In this document: piece after piece, positions 1 to 7,557 of the stretch
Numbering within the stretch: position 1 is the stretch's first letter
How the letters are laid out: every line of letters starts with the position of its first letter
Source: a virus
DNA: 27,933 bases
Reading direction: 5' to 3' (one strand)
IMG/VR virus record: IMGVR_UViG_3300035698_010282
Coordinates: 1 to 27,933 of that record
The notes under the pieces: generated by a model
Database searches by the model: none
The model's input: the letters and a program-made list of their open reading frames with translations, nothing else
Told to the model about the DNA's origin: nothing
Position numbers and translations under genes: made by a program

Positions 1-2
1 AG

Positions 3-275
3 GATCGGAATTTACCTTTCAAGGTGTCTATCAAATATGCGTGGGAGTTGTTTGAGAAACAAGACAGGAAATGTGCTTTGTCTGGCCTATCAATTGAATT
101 TGGTCGAATTCGATATAAAGAGCAGACCGCATCACTAGATCGTATTGATTCGTCTAAGGGATATGTTCGAGGCAACGTCCAATGGATTCACAAGGATGTC
201 AACTGGATGAAAACAAAATTCCATCAAGACTATTTCATAGAGTTGTGTAATTTAGTGTCATCGAATTGTTCTTAG
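3..275 (+). CDS. HNH homing-type endonuclease, 5'-truncated by window edge
   Basis: The reading frame is open from the first base, and 90 residues are visible. The sequence shows a CALSG segment, then SLDRIDSSKGYVRGNVQWIH and a following NWMK. This is the Cys/DRID/GY-x-x-GN/H pattern of small HNH endonucleases found as free-standing homing enzymes in phages. A GTG at 24 could be read as a start, but nothing like a ribosome binding site precedes it. The residues upstream in the same frame (DRNLPFKVSIKYAWELFEKQ) also fit the helix that normally precedes the first Cys of this family, so I read the gene as continuing to the left of the window. The stop lies inside the Shine-Dalgarno region of the following dut gene, so the two are probably co-transcribed. 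Its cleavage target is unknown. Confidence 0.75.
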   Translation, partial: DRNLPFKVSIKYAWELFEKQDRKCALSGLSIEFGRIRYKEQTASLDRIDSSKGYVRGNVQWIHKDVNWMKTKFHQDYFIELCNLVSSNCS

Positions 276-284
276 GAGTGAAAA

Positions 285-752
285 ATGAAAATCAAAGTAA
301 AGAAGTTGCATCCTGATGCTGTATTGCCTGTTGCTGCCACACCAACTGATGCAGGGTTTGATCTGGTAGCAATTGATGACGGAGAGATCAAAGATACGTA
401 CATTCAGTACAAGACTGGCATTGCTGTTGAGACCCCGCCAGGATTTCATACTGAAATCTTTCCTCGATCCAGCGTAAGCAAAACCAACCTAGTGCTTGCC
501 AATAGTATTGGCCTGATTGATGAGGGCTACCGTGGTGAGCTTTTGGTGCGATTTAAGATTGTCACAGAACAAGAAGAATCGTTTGTCGAAGGACAGCGAG
601 TAGTTAAAAACTTCGATCTCAAGAAATTCAAAAAAGGTGATCGAATAGCACAACTCGTGCTACGCAAGACTGAGCAAGCAGAATACGAATGGTCCGATGA
701 GTTGTCAGATACCCATCGAGGCACTGGAGGACTTGGGTCAACTGGTAGTTGA
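285..752 (+). CDS. dut: dUTP diphosphatase (dUTPase)
   Basis: This 155-residue protein has all five conserved motifs of trimeric dUTPases: motif 1 DAGFDL (22-27), motif 2 PRSS (60-63), motif 3 GLIDEGYRGE (76-85, with the catalytic Asp at 79), motif 4 GDRIAQL (118-124), and the C-terminal Gly-rich motif 5 RGTGGLG (145-151) that closes over the active site. The length is normal for the family. The enzyme hydrolyses dUTP to dUMP and pyrophosphate in the cytoplasm, keeping uracil out of phage DNA and feeding dTMP synthesis. The ATG is preceded by a good AGGAG eight bases upstream, overlapping the end of the HNH gene. A rho-independent terminator follows, so this is the last gene of the leftmost transcription unit. 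Confidence 0.97.
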   Translation: MKIKVKKLHPDAVLPVAATPTDAGFDLVAIDDGEIKDTYIQYKTGIAVETPPGFHTEIFPRSSVSKTNLVLANSIGLIDEGYRGELLVRFKIVTEQEESFVEGQRVVKNFDLKKFKKGDRIAQLVLRKTEQAEYEWSDELSDTHRGTGGLGSTGS

Positions 753-776
753 TACCGTCTTTCTCTCTTTTCCATA

Positions 777-812
777 AGCCCGCATGGTTTGGCCGCCATG
801 CGGGCTTTTTTT
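777..812 (+). terminator. Rho-independent terminator after dut
   Basis: A perfect 11-bp stem (AGCCCGCATGG paired with CCATGCGGGCT), an 8-base loop and a run of seven T form a classical intrinsic terminator 24 bases after the dut stop. The left flank has no A-run, so it should act only on + strand transcription. It separates the HNH-dut unit from the structural run that starts at 913. Confidence 0.93.
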
Positions 813-834
813 GTGCATATAGAAGGATGAGACG

Positions 835-864
835 TTCTTTTTCCTGTATGATTGAGGGTACAAT
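835..864 (+). promoter_or_regulatory. Possible promoter between dut terminator and structural genes
   Basis: TACAAT at 859-864 is a reasonable -10 box, and TTCTTT at 835-840 is a poor -35 box 18 bases upstream. The position, directly after a strong terminator and about 50 bases before the first gene of the head module, is where a promoter is expected. The -35 match is only about half, and a phage-specific late promoter could look different, so this is a candidate only. Confidence 0.3.
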
Positions 865-912
865 AGAAGTGCGCGATGAGTTTTAGAAAATATTTTAACA
901 CGAAAGTAAAGC

Positions 913-2760
913 ATGGCACTGACTAGCAGGCTGGGATTTGAACCGACACAACATGCTATTTTCCCAGAGAAGGTAGTATTCTGCTACCGGTCTGGAGATG
1001 CAGATTCGGTGGAAGTTGCAGAATATTACAAAACCAAACGTGGTTTGCCTGATAACAACTTAGTCGCTTTACCATGCAGTGATAGCAACCTCATTACCGA
1101 AGCAGAGTTTGAGTCAACCATAGAAACTCCTCTGCTTTCAGCCTTATCTACTATTGGTCAGGAGTTTTCATCTGGTGGAGATCGCCCTATCTGGGCCGTT
1201 ATATTAGGACACCACGTACCACACGCCTATACAATGCCATCTGGACAGGTTATTGCGGTTGCCAGCCGACTTCATCGCCTTGGTTTTTCTATGGAAGAAA
1301 AACTAGCTAACTTTTCTTATGACAGACGGGGAGACTGGCGTTTCTTCGATCCAGATGATGCGAATGAACTGTTGATTACAGCAGTCATTGATGGACCTAC
1401 AAAAGAATCTGCTTTAGCCTTAATAGATCGTGCCCAAGATGTTGACAATCAAGTTTTCATTACAGGCAAAGTATACATTGATCCTTATGGGAACAAAGAG
1501 TCTGCGGATCAGTTGAGTTACCAAGCAGACATACTCGACTGGGTTAGCAACTCTGTCAATGGTCTGGGGTTGCAAACAGAAGTAACCGTGGACATAGACG
1601 ATCCCTATCGTGATCCTCTGGTACAATTCTTCCAGAGCGATTCATTCTATTGGGGTTGGTATACTCCCAGATACTCACGGTTGTTATTTCTAAATCAGAA
1701 TGAACGAAGGGTTTTCCTATACAATGCTGATGACGATGCAGCGGCAGACATCACCTTGGATTTCGATGCTAATGGCAGTGATCCGTGGTGCAATATAGCT
1801 ATCGGACTTGATCCTGGCTATGCTTCTTGCGCTGGTGCGGTAGATGCCCCTGATGAAGATGCATATTTGCGTCCTCGCCCATTCTTTGAGTCGATGCACA
1901 GGCAGGCTTCTCTAGGTGAATGCTTTTTGTATTCAACTCCGTTTGTGAATTGGAAACTAATACTTGTGGGCGATCCTTTGTTGGTTGTTAATTTTCCAAC
2001 CAACCTTCCTCCAGACCAAGACTTGGGTGACACTTCACTTCCGAACACTGAAGTCATACGCAGAGCAATTGGTGATTTGGAAACTGCAATAGCATGGTCC
2101 AATAGACAACAGAATATCCTATCTGACACAGTAGATACCGTAGTAGCTTCTGAAAACTTTGCCGAAGAGATTCCACTGTTGTCTCCCGTTAATCAATGGA
2201 ACAATGCAAAGAGTATAAACTCTATATACTGGTTGTTTAACCGACCAGTCGTGGGTTTGTTAAACTACGTTTTGAAAACCACAGGTATAACACTAGATGA
2301 CTGGCTGGATTTGCATGATGAAAAAATCAGCGAGCTATTGGCAGATGTTATTGACGCCTCAGAAGGTGACTCAATAACTGCCACTTTCATACATCCAGAA
2401 GGTCATTGGAATTATGATTTTGTATACACACATGTTAGAAACACGTTGGAAAACGTACATTTTCGAGTTCAAGTAGCAACTGACAGTGCTTTCACCAGCA
2501 TTTCGGTAGATACCAACAGTTATCTCGAAGTGACCGGATGGCAGTATGAGTCGGAAGCCTACGGAGGATTTATCTCTGTATTGAGTGATGGTTTCCCTTC
2601 TAATTTTTCGGGAAGACGCCTTCGATATGAATCAACAGAGGCGAATTACCTAATCCAGACTGGTGTATATTACACCAGATGGAGAGCATTGGATGCCAGT
2701 GGAAACAACCTGACATCTGATTGGAATACAGATAGTGATAGGATGATCGTTAAGAGATAA
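913..2760 (+). CDS. TIGR03790-like protein with C-terminal Fn3-like domain
   Basis: A 615-residue protein. Residues 1-360 resemble my memory of the TIGR03790 family: an opening hydrophobic strand followed by a YY-x-x-KRG-hP segment, a strand ending in GHHVPH (99-104), an LLITAVIDG segment followed by a helix with ALIDRA, and a late segment ending WKLILVGDPLL (347-357). The arrangement of strand-GHH and later strand-ASCAGA (Cys306) recalls caspase/gingipain-type folds, but I cannot show catalysis. A helical stretch follows, then a terminal region with FRVQVATDSAFTS and YYTRWRALDASG, typical of fibronectin-III-like domains. There is no signal peptide or membrane segment. The ATG has only a weak upstream purine stretch. 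It is the first gene after the terminator, three genes before the packaging genes in sequence order, so a virion role is possible. It could be a different family. Confidence 0.55.
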   Translation: MALTSRLGFEPTQHAIFPEKVVFCYRSGDADSVEVAEYYKTKRGLPDNNLVALPCSDSNLITEAEFESTIETPLLSALSTIGQEFSSGGDRPIWAVILGHHVPHAYTMPSGQVIAVASRLHRLGFSMEEKLANFSYDRRGDWRFFDPDDANELLITAVIDGPTKESALALIDRAQDVDNQVFITGKVYIDPYGNKESADQLSYQADILDWVSNSVNGLGLQTEVTVDIDDPYRDPLVQFFQSDSFYWGWYTPRYSRLLFLNQNERRVFLYNADDDAAADITLDFDANGSDPWCNIAIGLDPGYASCAGAVDAPDEDAYLRPRPFFESMHRQASLGECFLYSTPFVNWKLILVGDPLLVVNFPTNLPPDQDLGDTSLPNTEVIRRAIGDLETAIAWSNRQQNILSDTVDTVVASENFAEEIPLLSPVNQWNNAKSINSIYWLFNRPVVGLLNYVLKTTGITLDDWLDLHDEKISELLADVIDASEGDSITATFIHPEGHWNYDFVYTHVRNTLENVHFRVQVATDSAFTSISVDTNSYLEVTGWQYESEAYGGFISVLSDGFPSNFSGRRLRYESTEANYLIQTGVYYTRWRALDASGNNLTSDWNTDSDRMIVKR

Positions 2761-2762
2761 CT

Positions 2763-3176
2763 ATGGCAACCAACAATCATCAAATTAGTAATGCAGAGTT
2801 CTTGTACTATCAAGAGCAATTTGCCGAAGCTGCTTTAGCGGGGATCACCAGTGATGATCCACTACGTACTGCGGCTGCTACAGTTCAGTCTGTAGACACG
2901 ACTACATTTACCCCATCTCAATATGCTGAAGTTGTAGTGGCACGGAATGGTTTTGTGCAAGATTTACTACAAACAGCAGAGCAAGTGGACATAGATGCTA
3001 TATCACTTGCCCCAATGCAACCCGCTTTTGAGGGTTTGTCGGCTCATATTAGGGAATGGACAGGAGGAACCTTGGACGAATATTTAACCGACCAAGGACT
3101 TCAAGTTCACCCAACGTTTGCTGCGATTGCTGCATTGTCTGGAGAACCCATAAGTACAGCGAATATTGAAACGTAA
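2763..3176 (+). CDS. Small phage protein of unknown function
   Basis: A 137-residue mildly acidic protein, predicted mostly helical, without a recognisable domain, signal peptide or membrane segment. It starts two bases after the preceding stop, with a weak AAGAGA upstream, and ends just before the Shine-Dalgarno of TerL. Translation is therefore probably coupled on both sides. The C-terminal part contains TLDEYL, resembling TLDDWL in the preceding 615-residue protein; this may be a shared small module. The position directly before TerL would suit a small terminase subunit, but I see no helix-turn-helix and no sequence support for that. Confidence 0.75.
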   Translation: MATNNHQISNAEFLYYQEQFAEAALAGITSDDPLRTAAATVQSVDTTTFTPSQYAEVVVARNGFVQDLLQTAEQVDIDAISLAPMQPAFEGLSAHIREWTGGTLDEYLTDQGLQVHPTFAAIAALSGEPISTANIET

Positions 3177-3186
3177 GGAGCAAACG

Positions 3187-5091
3187 ATGCCGAAGAAGAA
3201 ATTAGAACACGCATCAAGTAGTATATTTAGCAAACTCAAGGAGAAAATATTACTTGATTCTGCCACAGATGAAGCATACCTACCGAGTATTATCGAGTTT
3301 TGTGAACATAAGAAATATCTAGATTTGGGAGCGCAAGATATTACTCTATTCCCAATGCAGCGTATTATTCTCAAAACGTTCTATAGAGGACAAATTGGAA
3401 ATGAGAAGCTTGGTCTTACAGAAGATGAGATCGAGTATCTGCATGACCACAAGATGGAGAACATTGCAGAAAAGTATCGCAGTGGAACTCTGTTTAGAGA
3501 GTTAGTACTTGTGTTGGGTCGTCGTAGTGGTAAAGACTTTTTGACCGCTCTTATGGCTTTGTACGAAGCATTGTGGTTGTTAGAAGTTCCTGGCGGAAGT
3601 CCATTCAAGTATTATAAGATGGCAGCCGGTAACCCAATTTACATTCTAACCATTGCTACATCAAGCGACCAGGCTCGAATTCTGTTTAATGAAATGAAAA
3701 CTCGTATTCAGTTGAGTGATTATTTCAAAAACAAAATAGGCAAGGTTGAGAGTGACCGTATTTGGTTGCTTACTCCTGAAGACAAGGCTAATAACAAGAA
3801 ATTGATAGAAGGTGGACTAGAGACCGCAACCACACCGGGAAGCGTGGTTGTGTTGTCCGGTCACTCTAACTCTGAAGGTTTGCGTGGAAAACGTATATTT
3901 GCCCTGCTGTTGGACGAGGTTGCTTCTTTTAAGTCAACGGGTGCTGTTCAGTCCGGTGACTTGATCTATCAGGCTTTGATACCTGCAACGGCAGACTTCA
4001 AGGCACCCGGAGGCAAGATTAAGCCTAACTCCAGAACTGAAGAATGCCCCGATGGTCTTCCACTTTTGGACTCGAAGATTATCAGTATTTCTTCACCACG
4101 AGCAGAAGAGGGTATTTTGTACAAGATGTACAAGGGTGCAAAAGAAGTACCAGAGAGACTTGTGTTTAAGGCTCCCACTTGGAAAGTAAACCTGAAGTTT
4201 ACTGAATCCATGTTGCGTCATGAGTTTAAGTTGATGAGTCCGGTTATGTTTGCAATGGAGTTTGGGGCTGAGTTTTCTGGTACCGCTGGTGAACTATTCA
4301 TTCCTGCAAAATATGTCGATCAAGCTCGTGAAATGGGTGCAAACATGGGGTTGTCGCAACGTATTGCAGGCAAGCCAGGATTGATATACTATGCTCACTT
4401 GGACCCTGCTGCCACTTCTCATAATTATGCCCTTATAGTTCTTCATATTGAAGATCGTATTCGAGTTAGAGAGAATGACAAGGGTATGAGGATACAAGAA
4501 AAGGTAAAGATGTTTGTTGTTGACCATATAATGGCGTGGCAACCATCGCTTGCTGATTCTATTAAGGTTGCCAAGATAGATGATTATATCATTCAGCTTG
4601 CTAAGCGGTTTAGATTTGCAATGGTATCCTATGACAGTTGGAATTCACTGTCAAGTATTCAAAAGCTACGAGCTAAGGGAATACCGAGCAAGATGACTCA
4701 ATTCCGCAAGCAGTACAAGATGCATATTTACGATCATCTTGAGCATTTATTGGTGAATAATCAGCTTGCATTACCAATTACAGGCCCGTGGGCAACCTAT
4801 ATGGAGCAGGAGTTGAAGCATCTGCAACGGGCTTATGGTCCACAGGGTTTCAAAATCAAGCCTGATGACGAAGCACCAGTGAATACGGATGATCTGTGTG
4901 ATGCGTTGGCAGGAGCATGTGGTATTGCTGTTGAGGCCACTTTTGCAGGATATCCGAAGGGTGGGACAGTATATGTTCCACAGAATCGCACTGTTGGGGA
5001 ACAGCAGTGGAAAGTAGGCGGTGGCGTCTACACCGGAGATCAGTGGAAATTTATGCATAGGAAGTTTGGCTATAATCCTGGTATGTCATAA
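3187..5091 (+). CDS. Terminase large subunit (TerL)
   Basis: This 634-residue protein is the ATPase-nuclease motor that packages DNA into the prohead through the portal. The ATPase half has a Walker A GRRSGKD (111-117), a Walker B ALLLDE (239-244, with Asp243 and the catalytic Glu244), and a coupling motif ISISSPR. The RNase H-like nuclease half shows three acidic positions in the expected order: HLDP (Asp406), VSYD (Asp483) and NTDDLCDA (Asp572). Length and order are normal for TerL. I chose ATG 3187 because AAGGAG lies six bases upstream; a TTG at 3166 in the same frame would overlap the previous gene and put the ribosome site inside the coding region. No intein is present, unlike in the portal gene downstream. 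Confidence 0.95.
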   Translation: MPKKKLEHASSSIFSKLKEKILLDSATDEAYLPSIIEFCEHKKYLDLGAQDITLFPMQRIILKTFYRGQIGNEKLGLTEDEIEYLHDHKMENIAEKYRSGTLFRELVLVLGRRSGKDFLTALMALYEALWLLEVPGGSPFKYYKMAAGNPIYILTIATSSDQARILFNEMKTRIQLSDYFKNKIGKVESDRIWLLTPEDKANNKKLIEGGLETATTPGSVVVLSGHSNSEGLRGKRIFALLLDEVASFKSTGAVQSGDLIYQALIPATADFKAPGGKIKPNSRTEECPDGLPLLDSKIISISSPRAEEGILYKMYKGAKEVPERLVFKAPTWKVNLKFTESMLRHEFKLMSPVMFAMEFGAEFSGTAGELFIPAKYVDQAREMGANMGLSQRIAGKPGLIYYAHLDPAATSHNYALIVLHIEDRIRVRENDKGMRIQEKVKMFVVDHIMAWQPSLADSIKVAKIDDYIIQLAKRFRFAMVSYDSWNSLSSIQKLRAKGIPSKMTQFRKQYKMHIYDHLEHLLVNNQLALPITGPWATYMEQELKHLQRAYGPQGFKIKPDDEAPVNTDDLCDALAGACGIAVEATFAGYPKGGTVYVPQNRTVGEQQWKVGGGVYTGDQWKFMHRKFGYNPGMS

Positions 5092-5102
5092 AGGACTTCG
5101 CC

Positions 5103-5128
5103 GGACATTTTGCGAAATATAAGTGTCC
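5103..5128 (+). other. Inverted repeat upstream of gene 5144
   Basis: GGACA at 5103-5107 pairs with TGTCC at 5124-5128, and ATTT/AAAT inside can extend the pairing around a TGCG loop. It lies between TerL and the Shine-Dalgarno AAGGAG of the next gene. There is no T-run after it, so it is not a standard terminator. It could be an RNA processing or translational control hairpin, or chance. Confidence 0.3.
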
Positions 5129-5143
5129 AGAAGGAGAAAATTA

Positions 5144-5866
5144 ATGTACAATCATAAAAAAGCTCAAATAAAAACCCATGAGAAGATGCTAAGGGATCAT
5201 TCTGTTGATCCAAAGGCTGACGATGGACAGGCTATTTGGGATAAAGAGTTGAAGCATAGAAGTGGTGTCTTGGAAACAACAACTGAGGACCAGATGACCA
5301 ACAGAGCAAGTTCAGACGTTCCTATCATAGAAAAAGTTCTGAATGAAGCTAAGAGTTATACTGTCCACCGCACCGATGCCGCTGATATTGCAGTCCCACC
5401 TATGAGCGCTTTAGTAGAATTCAACCGCCAAGAGCGAATGGCAGACTGGGAAACCAGCAAAAAGCCTCATTGGAGTCAAACTTCCAACGAAAAGAAACAG
5501 CAAGGGTCATTGCCTAAGCTGAAGAAAAACGTGGGTCAGCATGATAAAGTAGTTCTTAATAACGATCCGCGCAGATTCCAAGACGCGGGCAATTTGCCAA
5601 CAAGTACCATTCAATCGGAGAATGATTCTGGTCATGGCAAGAAACCAAAGATCAAACCACTGGTAGGCAACATTACCACAGCCGACATCCATGTGATTGC
5701 TGAAAAGATTAAGACTGGATATTCGGTTGAATATGATGCCGCCATTGTTGCTATTTTGAGGGATGCCGAAAGGGATCGTCGCGAACTAAGTAATATAGAG
5801 CAACGCACCATTGCTAATCTCAAAATAGCGAGAACAAAGGCAATGTCAAAGCAATGCTACGGATAA
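5144..5866 (+). CDS. Hydrophilic protein of unknown function
   Basis: This 240-residue protein is highly charged, with a Lys/Gln/Asn-rich, probably disordered middle (roughly residues 80-165) and a helical C-terminal part rich in Arg, Glu and Ala (EYDAAIVAILRDAERDRREL). There is no recognised domain, signal or membrane segment. I chose ATG 5144 because AAGGAG sits seven bases before it; a GTG at 5123 would place that ribosome site within the gene. The stop overlaps the start of the next gene by 13 bases, so the two are translationally coupled. The position directly after TerL suggests a head-assembly or packaging accessory role, by context only. Confidence 0.8.
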   Translation: MYNHKKAQIKTHEKMLRDHSVDPKADDGQAIWDKELKHRSGVLETTTEDQMTNRASSDVPIIEKVLNEAKSYTVHRTDAADIAVPPMSALVEFNRQERMADWETSKKPHWSQTSNEKKQQGSLPKLKKNVGQHDKVVLNNDPRRFQDAGNLPTSTIQSENDSGHGKKPKIKPLVGNITTADIHVIAEKIKTGYSVEYDAAIVAILRDAERDRRELSNIEQRTIANLKIARTKAMSKQCYG

Positions 5867-6387
5867 TAAGCAAACAAGTAGTCGCACTCAAAGGTACGCC
5901 GTTGATCTATGAACAGTTGTTTGATCAAGTTCAGAATCGATTAAATGGTATACATCCTGGCTATCAAAAGAAATATGACTCTGGGAAGCAAAAGCAAACT
6001 AACTTCGATGCTTTCCTGGGGCTAGACTCTCAGAATGAACGTGGTGCCAATCCGGGCGCAGGTTCTAGTTTGGGTCGTGACCCCAATGAAAGTAAAGACC
6101 ATAGGATGAGTTCTGGGTATAATGACGGAGAAAGAGCCGATGATGAGACAGCACCAGGACACAAAACTATCTTTAATCCCAAGGGTGAAAACAATGCACC
6201 TTATTATGGAGCCGAGGAGGGTAATCCAGTGTTTATGGAACATAAACTCAATGATACTGGCAGAGACTCACCTACGGATCATATGAGAAAGATTAGAACT
6301 TCTACTCCTGTCACATTGCCTCATCGAAGATATAAAGTAGATAACCAACTGGAGCGAGCAGCATCGCTCCGGCAACAACTGAACTAG
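5854..6387 (+). CDS. Hydrophilic protein of unknown function
   Basis: A 177-residue protein, Gly/Asn/Asp/Ser-rich and probably disordered over most of its length (about 45-150), with a short ordered N-terminus (LIYEQLFDQVQNRLNG) and a basic C-terminal helix (LERAASLRQQLN). I recognise no family. It starts within the end of the preceding gene (13-base overlap) without a strong ribosome site, consistent with coupled translation. It ends ten bases before the next start, and its stop overlaps that gene's AGGAG. Confidence 0.75.
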   Translation: MLRIISKQVVALKGTPLIYEQLFDQVQNRLNGIHPGYQKKYDSGKQKQTNFDAFLGLDSQNERGANPGAGSSLGRDPNESKDHRMSSGYNDGERADDETAPGHKTIFNPKGENNAPYYGAEEGNPVFMEHKLNDTGRDSPTDHMRKIRTSTPVTLPHRRYKVDNQLERAASLRQQLN

Positions 6388-6397
6388 GAGACTGAAA

Positions 6398-7366
6398 ATG
6401 GTTACCATTCAAGGAACTGAAAACATTAAAAGCGTGCTAGATTTAGGCAGTATCAAGCAACAGCTTGTGAAGGGTCAAACCTTACATTTAAGGGATGATG
6501 ATTTTTGGAAGCCGGATGTACAAACTGCTCTGAAGATGGGGTGGATTGTTACCAAGAATAGCCCCGGCAGCCCACAAGAAGTCAAGGCTGTGCCTGGAAG
6601 TAGACAGATCAAATGCGTCAACAATCACTACCGATCTATCAGTATGCGAGAAAATGACAGGGAAATTAGGCCCGGTCAAGTATTTACGCTAAAAGAATCA
6701 GACATGGACACTCCTGCTATCCGTGCAGCAATATCCAAAGGAATGATTAAGCCTCTGGGTGTTGCCGATGGTGTGGTAGACGATTCAACTGAAGGCAAAG
6801 TCCATGTATCAAAGAGAATACAAGAGCCAGATGTCGATGTGGTAAACGATGCAGCAGAAATAGAAGAAACAGAAACCAAAGACCACCCAGTTGATGGTGA
6901 AGGTGTGGTGAAGGTCGATCTTGAGGTGCCAGCAGTACAAGACAACAAGGGTGTGGTATGGAACAAAGAAGTACAAGTAGATTCCCTAACATCTGTTATC
7001 GATGATGAAAATCCTGATCCTGTTGACTCCAATGCTGGTGATCCGCGGCGTGGTTCTGTAGTTGTCGATCCCAACAAGACAAGATTGAGTGAATATATTG
7101 CGAATCAAGATAACATCACTTTTGTAGACAACGAAGAAAAGGTTGAGCGTAGGGCGGCACATCCTAAGTTGAAAGACAAGCCTCTTGACGAAGAGGAAAG
7201 TACGATCATGTTAGACCTTGACGACGACGACGAAGCACGAATTGCTGCTCACCCAATTCTTGGAAGGCAGCCGAGTCATGATGGTGTAGATTTTATTGAC
7301 GATCTCGATACCATTGAACGTATAGAAAAACACCCTGTTTTGAGTAAACACGTACTAGAGGAATAG
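6398..7366 (+). CDS. Acidic protein with duplicated N-terminal module and HP-L repeats
   Basis: This 322-residue protein is very acidic from about residue 125 on. The N-terminal part holds two ungapped 25-residue copies of one module, at 26-50 (GQTLHLRDDD...) and 93-117 (GQVFTLKESD...). They share the G-Q, L, D, P, A and G-x-I positions (8 identities). The C-terminal part carries three copies of an acidic stretch followed by R-x3-HP-x-L or a close variant, with the HP pairs at 255, 285 and 312. No known family is recognised. A strong AGGAG lies seven bases before the ATG. The highly charged tail with short linear repeats suggests a scaffold-like or peptide-docking protein, which is inference. 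Confidence 0.8.
   Translation: MVTIQGTENIKSVLDLGSIKQQLVKGQTLHLRDDDFWKPDVQTALKMGWIVTKNSPGSPQEVKAVPGSRQIKCVNNHYRSISMRENDREIRPGQVFTLKESDMDTPAIRAAISKGMIKPLGVADGVVDDSTEGKVHVSKRIQEPDVDVVNDAAEIEETETKDHPVDGEGVVKVDLEVPAVQDNKGVVWNKEVQVDSLTSVIDDENPDPVDSNAGDPRRGSVVVDPNKTRLSEYIANQDNITFVDNEEKVERRAAHPKLKDKPLDEEESTIMLDLDDDDEARIAAHPILGRQPSHDGVDFIDDLDTIERIEKHPVLSKHVLEE
7142..7342 (+). repeat. Three copies of an acidic-R-x3-HP-x-L peptide repeat
   Basis: Within the acidic protein, VERRAAHPKL (249-258), EARIAAHPIL (279-288) and IERIEKHPVL (306-315) recur at 30- and 27-residue spacing. Each is preceded by a hydrophobic-Asp-acidic stretch. The repeat is at protein level; the DNA copies are diverged. Confidence 0.7.
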
Positions 7367-7368
7367 AG

Positions 7369-7557
7369 TTGGATAAAATAATCCAGTTTTCTCCCCAGCA
7401 TTGGCTGTGTATCTTTGCAGGATTATCGGGCAAGAACAAGAAATATCTAAAGAGGTATTTCAGCACGATTTATCCACGTTCATACGTTCGTAAACTCGTT
7501 GCTACCTTAGAGGGTGATAATGTTCAATCTAAAACAGCACAGCGTCGGAGAAGATGA
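7369..7557 (+). CDS. Small basic protein, TTG start
   Basis: A 62-residue basic protein (C-terminus ends in four Arg) that fills the 153-base gap between two better supported genes. The only in-frame start is a TTG, with AGGA eight bases upstream, two bases after the previous stop. Composition is protein-like, with aromatic residues and a helix rich in Lys/Tyr (KNKKYLKRYF). It overlaps the next gene by 38 bases. No family is recognised. It could be spurious, but gene density here and the ribosome site favour it being real. Confidence 0.5.
   Translation: MDKIIQFSPQHWLCIFAGLSGKNKKYLKRYFSTIYPRSYVRKLVATLEGDNVQSKTAQRRRR

Noticed and set aside
24-275. GTG at 24 as the true start of the HNH gene
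   Set aside because: No ribosome site precedes it, and in-frame residues upstream look like part of the family's usual N-terminal helix, so the gene is more likely cut by the window edge.
753-912. tRNA or small RNA gene in the gap after dut
   Set aside because: Apart from the terminator hairpin I see no cloverleaf or conserved T-loop sequence.
3166-3186. TTG 3166 as TerL start (likewise GTG 5123 and GTG 7514 for the genes at 5144 and 7520)
   Set aside because: In the TerL and 5144 cases the Shine-Dalgarno would fall inside the coding region; at 7514 the GTG overlaps it. Downstream ATG codons have proper spacing.
6676-7077. Antisense Ser/Thr-rich 133-residue reading frame
   Set aside because: It is the complement of the Asp/Glu/Val-rich acidic protein; the composition is explained by the sense strand.
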